From Pseudomonadota bacterium (GTDB lineage Bacteria; Pseudomonadota; Alphaproteobacteria; RF32; CAG-239): 32,246 nucleotides of DNA. This document shows, one piece after another, positions 1-6,746 of this stretch. The translations under genes were made by a program, and so were the position numbers. Under the pieces are notes generated by a model. The model made no database searches. It was not told the DNA's origin and was given only the letters and a program-made list of their open reading frames with translations. The DNA lies in contig JAJWCP010000001.1 of the NCBI GenBank assembly GCA_021617435.1, positions 1,388 through 33,633 on the forward strand, written 5' to 3'. Positions within the stretch are counted from its first letter, which is position 1, and every line of letters begins with the position of its first letter.

Positions 1-1
1 G

Positions 2-877
2 CAACCGAGTGAGCAGGGAGTTGTTTTGCGTTTTGGCAAATATATAACAACCACCGATTCGGGGCTGCATTATCATTTGCCGTACCCGATTGAGAGCGTG
101 ATAAAAGTTAATGTTACGCAAGAGCGCAGTATCAATTTGGGCGTTTCGGAAAATACTAATGCTGCGGCGCATTATTACAATAACAATCAGTCAAGCGTTG
201 CTCTCAACTCTTTTACCGAAAGCCACATGTTGACCGGCGATGAAAATATTGTTGACATTAACTTAACCGTGGTTTGGAAAATTAAAGACGCTAAAGATTA
301 TTTGTTTAACGTTAGGAGTCCTGATGTAACGGTCAGGGTTGCGGCGCAGTCGGTCTTGCGTGAAATTGTCGGACAGTCCGAAATGCAACCGATTATTACC
401 GGCGACCGCGGCATGGTTGAAGATGAAACCAAAGCCGAATTACAAAAATTGTTGGACGACTTTGGCGCCGGCGTGGTAATTGTGCGCGTAAAGTTGCAAA
501 AAGCCGACCCACCCAAGCAGGTTGTTGACGCGTTTAATGAAGTTCAGCGCGCCAAGGCCGATAAAGAAAGATTTAAAAACGAGGCGGAAGCCTACCGCAA
601 TGAGGTTTTGCCTAAAGCCAAAGGCGAGGCGGTAAAGCGCACGCAGGAGGCGGAAGCCTATAAAGAAGCGGTAATCAACAAAGCACAAGGCGAGGCGGAA
701 CGCTTTTTATCGGTTTACAATGCGTATAAACAAGGCAAAAAAGTTACGGCTGAGCGCCTGTATCTTGAAACTATGGAAGATGTTCTTTCCAAGTCAGATA
801 CCGTAATTGTTGACCCGTCGGCAAAAGGCGGAAATGTACTGCCGATTTTATCGGTTAAAGGTAAGGAGGTAAAATAA
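2..877 (+). CDS. hflK: HflK, FtsH protease modulator (5' end cut by the window edge)
   Basis: Partial gene: the reading frame is open from base 2, and the first visible residues (QPSEQGVVLRFGKY) are the conserved start of the prohibitin/SPFH (band 7) domain, so the glycine-rich N-terminus and membrane anchor lie upstream of the window. HflK forms a large membrane complex with HflC that surrounds and restrains the FtsH protease. The visible 291 codons hold the SPFH domain, then a long charged Ala/Glu/Lys-rich coiled coil (repeats of the type EAEAYRNE, KGEAVKRTQEAEAYKEA), then a short C-terminal tail, as in full-length HflK. The TTG at 26 is internal to the domain and is not the true start. The stop codon overlaps the hflC start by one base (TAATG), indicating translational coupling. 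Confidence 0.96.
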   Translation, partial: QPSEQGVVLRFGKYITTTDSGLHYHLPYPIESVIKVNVTQERSINLGVSENTNAAAHYYNNNQSSVALNSFTESHMLTGDENIVDINLTVVWKIKDAKDYLFNVRSPDVTVRVAAQSVLREIVGQSEMQPIITGDRGMVEDETKAELQKLLDDFGAGVVIVRVKLQKADPPKQVVDAFNEVQRAKADKERFKNEAEAYRNEVLPKAKGEAVKRTQEAEAYKEAVINKAQGEAERFLSVYNAYKQGKKVTAERLYLETMEDVLSKSDTVIVDPSAKGGNVLPILSVKGKEVK

Positions 878-1743
878 TGAACAAAAATATAAGAGCTTAT
901 CTTTTAATTATATTGGCGGTTACCATAGTGGTTTTAAGCGGCTCGCTGTATGTGGTTAATCAAACCGAACAAGCTATTGTGTTGCAGTTCGGCGAGCCGG
1001 TGCGTTTGGTCAAAGATGCCGGTCTAAAAATCAAACTGCCGCTTATTCAAAATGTTGTTTACTATGATACCCGTTTGCTTAATTTGGATCCTCCGGCGCA
1101 AGAAATTGTATTAAACGATAAAAAGCGCTTGGATGTTGACAGCTTTACCCGTTATCGCATTGTTGATCCGCTGAAGTTTTATCAAACCGTGCGCACTGAA
1201 ACTCAAGCCCGTAGCAAGCTTGAAGAGATTGTTAATTCTTCCGTGCGCAAAGTTTTGGGTCGGGTAACTTTGCAGGAGCTTCTTTCCAAAGAGCGGGCGC
1301 AGATTATGGCAGACATCAGCAACGCGGTTAAAAACGATGCCGAACAAATCGGGGTGAGCGTGGCTGAAGTTCGGATTCGTCGCGCTGACTTGCCGATTGA
1401 GGTTTTGCAGGCGATTAATGACCGCATGAAAGCCGAACGCGACCGCGATGCCAAAGAGTTCAGAGCGCAAGGTCAACAAGAGGCGCAACAAATACGCTCC
1501 AAGGCGGACAAAGAGCGCACCATTATTATTGCTGAGGCTGAAAAGCAAGCGCAAATTATCCGCGGTGAAGGCGATAAAGAGGCGACTGCCATTTGGAACA
1601 AAGCGGCAGCAACCGATCCGCAGTTTTATGCTTATTATCGTTCGCTTGAAGCTTATCGCACTTCGCTCGGCAATGATAAAAACTCGTTTGTGTTATCGCC
1701 GGAATCTGACTTTTTCCGTTATTTTAAGGGGAGCTTGAAGTAG
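877..1743 (+). CDS. hflC: HflC, FtsH protease modulator
   Basis: Second subunit of the HflKC complex that modulates FtsH-dependent degradation of membrane proteins. The 288-residue length is normal for the family. A single N-terminal membrane anchor (about residues 5-27) is followed by the SPFH domain (NQTEQAIVLQFGEPVR onward) and a charged coiled coil (about residues 185-235) rich in Ala, Glu, Arg and Lys. The conserved segment RIRRADLP is present. The ATG shares one base with the hflK stop and is preceded by a perfect AAGGAGGT ribosome site at about 863-870. It ends 3 bases before the protease gene, so hflK-hflC-degP form one operon, a standard alphaproteobacterial arrangement. Confidence 0.98.
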   Translation: MNKNIRAYLLIILAVTIVVLSGSLYVVNQTEQAIVLQFGEPVRLVKDAGLKIKLPLIQNVVYYDTRLLNLDPPAQEIVLNDKKRLDVDSFTRYRIVDPLKFYQTVRTETQARSKLEEIVNSSVRKVLGRVTLQELLSKERAQIMADISNAVKNDAEQIGVSVAEVRIRRADLPIEVLQAINDRMKAERDRDAKEFRAQGQQEAQQIRSKADKERTIIIAEAEKQAQIIRGEGDKEATAIWNKAAATDPQFYAYYRSLEAYRTSLGNDKNSFVLSPESDFFRYFKGSLK

Positions 1744-1746
1744 CTA

Positions 1747-3051
1747 ATGGTGTTTCGTTCTTTAATTGCGGCATTGCTTGCCGGAGTGTGCGCAGTTGGT
1801 TCGGCAAAAGCGCAAACTTCTTTTGCGCCGCTCGTTGAAAAAGTTATGTCGTCTGTGGTTAATATTTCAGCTCGGCAGCAAGAGGCGGAAGACGCGCCAG
1901 AAATTCAGAACAATTTAGTGTTTGCCAATCAGGAAAATCATTTCGGTATTGGCTCAGGTTTTGTTATCAGCGCTGACGGCTACATAGCCACCAACCGCCA
2001 TGTTATAGAAAATGCAGATGCTATTACCGTGATAACCGATGATAAAAAAGAGTATCAGGCAATTTTAGTCGGGCAAGATTTTCAAACTGATTTAGCGCTG
2101 ATAAAAATTGAACCGAAAGCCAAATTGCAGGCTGTTGAGTTTGGCGATTCCGATAGAATTAAAGTCGGCGATTGGGTTATGGCGGCGGGTAATCCGTTCG
2201 GGCTCGGCAACAGCGTGAGTGCCGGTATTATTTCCGCCAAATCACGCGACATCGGCAGTGGCTCTTATGATAACTATTTACAAACTGATGCGGCCATCAA
2301 TCAGGGTAATTCCGGCGGTCCGTTGTTTGATATGGGCGGTCGCGTTATCGGGGTTAATACCGCTATTTTTTCCACCACCGGCAACAGTGTCGGGGTGGGG
2401 TTTGCCGTCCCTTCCAATCAGGCGGAGTGGGTGCTTGCTAAGCTTCAATCTGACGGCAAGGTTGAACGCAGTTGGCTTGGCGTTACCGTAAAATCAACGC
2501 AGGCGCAAGACGGCGCCAATGCTCTGACGGTTGTTTCATTGCAGGATGAAAATTTGGCTTTAAAAAACGGCTTGCAGGTTGGCGATATGATAGTTGCCTT
2601 AAATAATGAACCGATAACCGCAATTACGGCTTTTGTGTCGCAAATTGCGCAAATGTCGCCTGCCAGCGCAATAAAGCTCACAATTCGGCGCGCCGGAGAG
2701 GTTCGTGAACTTGATGCTCAGACCGCGCTTATGCCGGAAGTAAAAGAAACTCAAGCTCAACGCTTAAAAGCTGTAACTGAACCGGCGGAAGAAAAGTATA
2801 ACAAGTTGGGCATGACCTTTAACGGCTTGCGGGTTATGGCGGTCAAATCCGGCAGTGAGGCGGCGCAAAAAGGGGTAAAAGCCGGCGATGTTTTGCTTAA
2901 AATCAACGGTGTTCCGGTTTATGTGCCCGATGAAATTGAGCGCCGGATTTCGGAGGCGGAATTAAGCGGCGAGCAGCTAAGACTGGATTTTAATGATCCG
3001 CGCGCCGATGAAACCTATTTTGTTGAGTGCGTGGTTGCGCCGCAAAAGTAA
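1747..3051 (+). CDS. degP: Periplasmic serine endoprotease of the DegP/HtrA (Do) family
   Basis: Exported chaperone-protease that degrades misfolded envelope proteins. A signal peptide spans residues 1-22 (hydrophobic LIAALLAGVCAVGSA, predicted cleavage AKA|Q). The trypsin-like domain carries the full catalytic triad: His85 in TNRHV, Asp115 in TDLALIK and Ser189 in GNSGGPLF. Two PDZ domains follow (about 225-310 and 340-425), the second with the GxxAAQKGVKAGDVLLKING pattern. At 434 residues it is slightly shorter than E. coli DegP because the loop after the signal peptide is short; DegQ or MucD would be an equally acceptable name. It sits 3 bases after hflC, linking cytoplasmic-membrane (FtsH) and periplasmic proteolysis in one transcript. 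Confidence 0.95.
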   Translation: MVFRSLIAALLAGVCAVGSAKAQTSFAPLVEKVMSSVVNISARQQEAEDAPEIQNNLVFANQENHFGIGSGFVISADGYIATNRHVIENADAITVITDDKKEYQAILVGQDFQTDLALIKIEPKAKLQAVEFGDSDRIKVGDWVMAAGNPFGLGNSVSAGIISAKSRDIGSGSYDNYLQTDAAINQGNSGGPLFDMGGRVIGVNTAIFSTTGNSVGVGFAVPSNQAEWVLAKLQSDGKVERSWLGVTVKSTQAQDGANALTVVSLQDENLALKNGLQVGDMIVALNNEPITAITAFVSQIAQMSPASAIKLTIRRAGEVRELDAQTALMPEVKETQAQRLKAVTEPAEEKYNKLGMTFNGLRVMAVKSGSEAAQKGVKAGDVLLKINGVPVYVPDEIERRISEAELSGEQLRLDFNDPRADETYFVECVVAPQK

Positions 3052-3066
3052 TGAACGGAGGACAAG

Positions 3067-3522
3067 TTGAGCCGAGTAGATTTTTATCATCTCCAAAAAC
3101 AAACGTTGGAAGACGTATTGCCTAAATTGTTGGAAAAAGCTTATTCTTCCGGCAGTAAAATCAAGGTTAAAGTCGGCACTGAGGCGCGGGTTGATTTTTT
3201 AAATTCTCTGCTCTGGACTTATAATGATGAGAGCTTTTTGCCTCATGGCAGCAAAAAAGACGGGGCGGCGGAATTGCAACCGATATGGCTTTCCGCGGAT
3301 GATGATAATCCTAACGGAGCATCTATGTTGTTTTTAACTGATGAAGCTATGCTCTCAGAGAGCGATACTGAAATCTATACCCGCATTTTTAATATTTTTG
3401 ACGGCAACAATTCTGAGGCGCTGCAAAATGCGCGCGATTTATGGAAAAATTTGCGTAGCTCCGGAGCCGAACTTCATTATTGGCAGCAGGATAATGACGG
3501 ACATTGGGCTGAAAAAGCTTAG
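3067..3522 (+). CDS. holC: DNA polymerase III chi subunit
   Basis: Clamp-loader accessory subunit that connects the replicase to SSB. The 151-residue protein has the HolC pattern: N-terminal VDFYHL, the central SFLPHG segment, QPIWL and the NPNGASMLFL strand. The start is TTG at 3067, chosen because a strong GGAGGA ribosome site lies 5 bases upstream (3057-3062) and because the family begins just before VDFYHL. It follows the protease gene by 15 bases and is probably read through from the hfl operon. The following gene has a candidate promoter that overlaps the end of this one. Confidence 0.93.
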   Translation: MSRVDFYHLQKQTLEDVLPKLLEKAYSSGSKIKVKVGTEARVDFLNSLLWTYNDESFLPHGSKKDGAAELQPIWLSADDDNPNGASMLFLTDEAMLSESDTEIYTRIFNIFDGNNSEALQNARDLWKNLRSSGAELHYWQQDNDGHWAEKA

Positions 3523-3532
3523 CCGGTATAAT
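3504..3532 (+). promoter_or_regulatory. Candidate sigma70-type promoter for kdsD-lptCA-lptB
   Basis: A perfect -10 hexamer TATAAT at 3527-3532 stands 17 bases after TTGGGC at 3504-3509, a -35 that keeps only the TTG part. The start point would fall near 3539, about 85 bases upstream of kdsD, and the promoter overlaps the last codons of holC. An inverted CGGTAT / ATACCG pair (about 3525-3549) lies across the -10 and start region and might be an operator. Inferred from sequence alone. Confidence 0.45.
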
Positions 3533-3623
3533 ATTCTGTATAAATACCGTAAAAAAAACTTGCTAACTGCGGAATAAGATTCTAATTTAAAGCCATTGGA
3601 TTGAACTTATTTTGGAGGTTTAA

Positions 3624-4601
3624 ATGGCTGAAAACAGCAAACTCGCAAACGATATTGCCAGTGCAAAAAGAACTATTGACAAAGAAGTTGAAGCTTTGCG
3701 CATGATGGAAAATTCCTTTGATGAAAGCTTAACTCAGGCTCTTGATTTAATGCAAAATTGCAAAGGCCGCGTGATTGTTACCGGTATGGGTAAATCAGGG
3801 CACATTGCTCGTAAAATTGCCGCAACTTTGGCTTCAACCGGCACGCCGTCTTTTTTTGTGCACCCGAGTGAAGCAAGCCACGGCGATTTGGGTATGCTGA
3901 CCACTGATGATGTGGTTATTGCCATTTCTAACGGCGGCGAGAGTAAAGAACTTGCTGATATTTTGCTCTATTGCAAACGCTTTAGCATTCCGCTTGTTGC
4001 TATTACCAAAAATCCGGATAGTACCTTAGGTAAAAACAGTAATCTTGTTTTAAGACTTCCTAATGACGGCGAAGCATGCCCATTGGGTCTTGCTCCTACT
4101 TCCTCAACTACCGCCACTTTGGTTATGGGCGATGTTTTGGCTATTGATTTAATGGAACGCAAAGGCTTTTCGGCAACTGATTATAAACAACGTCACCCGG
4201 GCGGAAAACTTGGCGCTATTTTAAGCAAAGTATCTGACCTTATGCACAGTGGTTCTGAAATGCCGATTGTCGGTGAAGAAACCATTATGCAAGACGCGCT
4301 GATGGAAATGACTGCTAAAATGTTAGGTTGCGTTGGTATTGTTGATAAAAATGGCGATTTAATCGGCATCATCACTGATGGTGACTTGCGCCGTTGGATG
4401 TCGCCGGGGCTTATTTTGGAAAAAGTTTCCACCGTTATGACCAAAAATCCTAAAACTATCGGTCCTGATGCGTTGGCGGTTGAAGCCTTAAAAACCATGA
4501 ACACCACCGGCAAAGGGATTACCAACCTGTTTGTGGTTGACGGAAAAAAACCGATTGGCTTGATTCATATTCATGACTGTTTGCGTGCAGGGGTTGCGTA
4601 A
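3624..4601 (+). CDS. kdsD: D-arabinose 5-phosphate isomerase (KdsD/KpsF/GutQ family)
   Basis: Interconverts ribulose 5-phosphate and arabinose 5-phosphate, the first step toward Kdo for the LPS inner core. The 325-residue protein has the family layout: an N-terminal SIS domain (about 35-180) with GMGKSGH at 54-60, FVHPSEASHGDLG and ISNGGES; the conserved RHPGG with His191; then two CBS domains (about 205-265 and 272-325), the second containing TGKGITNLFVVD. The ATG at 3624 has a strong TGGAGGT site 7 bases upstream. It abuts the lptC-lptA gene with no gap, and the order kdsD-lptC-lptA-lptB matches the usual proteobacterial LPS export operon, which favours KdsD over the paralogues GutQ and KpsF. 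Confidence 0.96.
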   Translation: MAENSKLANDIASAKRTIDKEVEALRMMENSFDESLTQALDLMQNCKGRVIVTGMGKSGHIARKIAATLASTGTPSFFVHPSEASHGDLGMLTTDDVVIAISNGGESKELADILLYCKRFSIPLVAITKNPDSTLGKNSNLVLRLPNDGEACPLGLAPTSSTTATLVMGDVLAIDLMERKGFSATDYKQRHPGGKLGAILSKVSDLMHSGSEMPIVGEETIMQDALMEMTAKMLGCVGIVDKNGDLIGIITDGDLRRWMSPGLILEKVSTVMTKNPKTIGPDALAVEALKTMNTTGKGITNLFVVDGKKPIGLIHIHDCLRAGVA

Positions 4602-5873
4602 TTGGTTGATTATGGCAAGATAGACTCGTTTTTTAACGGGGAGCATCCTTTTGAAGAAAAAAACAGTCGCCGTTTAAGCTTAAAAGCCAAGCTCATACGC
4701 GGGGCAAAGCTTGTTATGCCTTCAACAGCGGCTGTTTTAATCGCTTTACTTATGCTTTATCCGTCATTAAAAAAAGACGAGGCTGTTGCTAATTTAGATG
4801 TTACGTTGCCTAAAAAAGGCGAGCTTGAAAAACTCCATATTGAAAAGACTGAATTTTCGGTTACTGATAAAGATAATTTGGTCAGTTTAATCAAGGCTGA
4901 CCAGGTTGATGAAACCACTGCCGGCTCCAAGGTTATGAAAATTATTAATCCGCAAGGCACAATTCCGGCCGGAAGCAATGACAAACCGGTGGCGGTCAGC
5001 TCCAAAGTCGGCTATTATGACCAAAAAAACAATATCATGAAATTGGAAAAAAATGTTAAGGCCGTGTATGCCGATGGTACCACTGCTGAAACGCAGGAAG
5101 TTAAATATGATTTTAAAAAATCTTTAGGTAACGGCACGCAAAAACTTTATGCTTACGGTGCTTGGGGAAAACTGTGGTCAGAGCAATTTACCTATAATCA
5201 CGCCGCGCAGGTTTTAACCTTAATCGGCAAGTCAAAAGTAACAGATGAAAAAAACACTTTGTTTGCTGACGGACAGGTTCGTTATTATCGTGCTGAAAAC
5301 AAGGCTGAAGCTGATGAAAACGTTAAAATTGAAACGCCGCAAAATGTTATAACTTCCGATAAAATGCGTGCTTTTATCAAGCAAGCCAAAAACTTAGAGT
5401 TTGAAAAAACCGAGGCATGGGGCAATGTTAAATTAACCGCTGAAAAAAACACTATGTATGCCGACAGAGCAGTGGTCTTTTTTCAAAACGGCGCAGTCAG
5501 CAAGGCGGAAGCTTATAATAATGTAAAAGTTATTGAAGGCGATAACACGATGTACGCTGATAAGGTTTTTGTCTTTTTTAAGGACGGCGGCACGCAAGAT
5601 ATTGAAAAAATTGAAGCTTACGATAATGTAAAGGTAGTAACGCCGGACGGAGTTGCCAAAGGCGATTACGGGTTGTATCAACCCCATAAAAATGAAGTTG
5701 AACTAAAGCATAATGTTGCCATAACGCAAAATGGCAGCGTTATTTACGGCGACCGCGCGATTACCGACTTAAAAACTTCCGTCAGCCGCGTGTTGTCTGA
5801 TACGCATAATAAGCGCGTTTCCGGTGTGATTACCGGCGCTGCAATTAAAGGTGAAAAAAATGAAAAAAAATAA
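4602..5873 (+). CDS. LptC-LptA fusion: LPS transport bridge protein
   Basis: One 423-residue reading frame occupies the place where lptC and lptA normally stand as two genes. Residues 1-35 are a basic cytoplasmic tail; a single membrane anchor follows (about 36-56, MPSTAAVLIALLMLYPSL). Residues about 75-215 match the alphaproteobacterial LptC fold (SSKVGYYDQKNNIMKLEKNV, then AYGAWGKLWSEQFTYN). Residues about 220-415 are OstA/LptA-type beta repeats: recurring units such as ENVKIETPQNVITSDK, GNVKLTAEKNTMYAD, NNVKVIEGDNTMYADKV and DNVKVVTPDG, with a C-terminal HNVAITQNGSVIYGDRA. No second signal peptide separates the halves. LptC anchors to LptB2FG and LptA carries LPS across the periplasm, so the fusion would be a membrane-tethered bridge. 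The start is TTG directly after the kdsD stop, with AGGGG 6 bases upstream; the next in-frame ATG would cut into the anchor. It overlaps lptB. Confidence 0.85.
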   Translation: MVDYGKIDSFFNGEHPFEEKNSRRLSLKAKLIRGAKLVMPSTAAVLIALLMLYPSLKKDEAVANLDVTLPKKGELEKLHIEKTEFSVTDKDNLVSLIKADQVDETTAGSKVMKIINPQGTIPAGSNDKPVAVSSKVGYYDQKNNIMKLEKNVKAVYADGTTAETQEVKYDFKKSLGNGTQKLYAYGAWGKLWSEQFTYNHAAQVLTLIGKSKVTDEKNTLFADGQVRYYRAENKAEADENVKIETPQNVITSDKMRAFIKQAKNLEFEKTEAWGNVKLTAEKNTMYADRAVVFFQNGAVSKAEAYNNVKVIEGDNTMYADKVFVFFKDGGTQDIEKIEAYDNVKVVTPDGVAKGDYGLYQPHKNEVELKHNVAITQNGSVIYGDRAITDLKTSVSRVLSDTHNKRVSGVITGAAIKGEKNEKK

Positions 5874-6600
5874 TCAGGATTCGGTATTAGAAATTTTTAA
5901 TATCGGCAAAAAATATAAAAATCGCGCCGTTTTGAAGAATGTTTCGCTACATGTTCGCCGCGGTGAGGCAGTCGGTTTGTTAGGACCTAACGGCGCCGGT
6001 AAAACCACATGTTTTTATTGCGTTATCGGCTTAATTACGCCTGATTACGGCGATGTTCATATTAACGGCGAAGATATTACCAATATGCCGATGTACCGTC
6101 GCGCCCGTATGGGCATCGGTTATCTGCCGCAAGAAGCTTCTATTTTCAGAAGTTTAAGCGTGGAAGACAATATTAAAGCTATTTTGGAAATTGTGGAAGA
6201 AGACGAAAGTAAGCGCGAAAATATGTTAGAAGAATTGTTAAATGAGTTTTCAATCGCACACTTGCGCAAATCTCCGGCAATTGCGCTGTCAGGCGGTGAA
6301 CGCCGCCGTTTGGAAATTGCCCGCGCGCTTGCCAGCAATCCTGATTTTATTTTGCTTGATGAACCGCTTGCCGGTATTGACCCGATTGCGGTGGGCGAAA
6401 TCCGTTCACTGGTATCGCAGCTTAAAAACCGCGGCTTGGGTGTGCTGATTACCGACCACAATGTGCGCGAAACCTTAGACATTATTGACCGCGCCTATAT
6501 TTTGCACGGCGGCTCCGTATTAATGGAAGGCACGCCGGAAGAAATTGTTGCCAGTAAAGAAGTTCGCAAAGTTTATTTGGGTGATAATTTTTCTATGTAG
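5860..6600 (+). CDS. lptB: LPS export ABC transporter ATP-binding protein LptB
   Basis: ATPase that powers extraction of LPS from the inner membrane with LptF/LptG (not in this window). From the chosen ATG it is 246 residues, the normal size. Walker A GPNGAGKT is at about 42-49, the ABC signature LSGGE at 143-147, Walker B FILLDEP with Asp167/Glu168, and the H-loop in ITDHNVRET; PLAGIDP is characteristic of LptB. A GTG at 5851 is in frame, but ATG at 5860 has AAAGG at the right distance and matches the family start. It overlaps the fusion gene by 14 bases, so the two are probably coupled. The terminator-like hairpin after the stop suggests the operon ends here; the rpoN-hpf genes that often follow lptB are absent. 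Confidence 0.96.
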   Translation: MKKNNQDSVLEIFNIGKKYKNRAVLKNVSLHVRRGEAVGLLGPNGAGKTTCFYCVIGLITPDYGDVHINGEDITNMPMYRRARMGIGYLPQEASIFRSLSVEDNIKAILEIVEEDESKRENMLEELLNEFSIAHLRKSPAIALSGGERRRLEIARALASNPDFILLDEPLAGIDPIAVGEIRSLVSQLKNRGLGVLITDHNVRETLDIIDRAYILHGGSVLMEGTPEEIVASKEVRKVYLGDNFSM

Positions 6601-6608
6601 CCTATACC

Positions 6609-6643
6609 CCTCATTGCTTGCAGTGAGGAGAATTTTATTTTTC
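6609..6643 (+). terminator. Probable terminator after lptB
   Basis: CCTCATTGC (6609-6617) can pair with GCAGTGAGG (6620-6628) with one G-U pair, followed by a T-rich stretch (TTTTATTTTT, 6633-6642). The apical loop is tight and the T-tract starts a few bases late, so it may be weak, but it sits 8 bases after the stop codon. Confidence 0.5.
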
Positions 6644-6645
6644 AG

Positions 6646-6677
6646 ATTTACGAGTCCGGGGTGTGTATAAGTTGTAT
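6646..6677 (+). repeat. 32-bp direct repeat, copy 1, left edge of the HNH island
   Basis: This 32-base stretch (starts ATTTACGAGTCCG, ends ATAAGTTGTAT) matches 8914-8945 at 29 of 32 positions in the same orientation; the differences are at repeat positions 14, 16 and 21. It contains TGTGTATAA at 6662-6670, the complement of TTATACACA, which fits the DnaA-box consensus TTATNCACA. The two copies bracket the HNH gene. It could be a dispersed intergenic element or an insertion-site duplication. Confidence 0.75.
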
Positions 6678-6746
6678 TTAAATCCGCAATATAAAAAATT
6701 CCCCTCTGATGATATTGTAGCGTTCGCGCGCTCTTTTGCAGGAAAA

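Noticed and set aside
2..25. TTG at 26 as the start of hflK
   Set aside because: The frame continues upstream with conserved SPFH residues (QPSEQGVV), so the gene is cut by the window edge instead.
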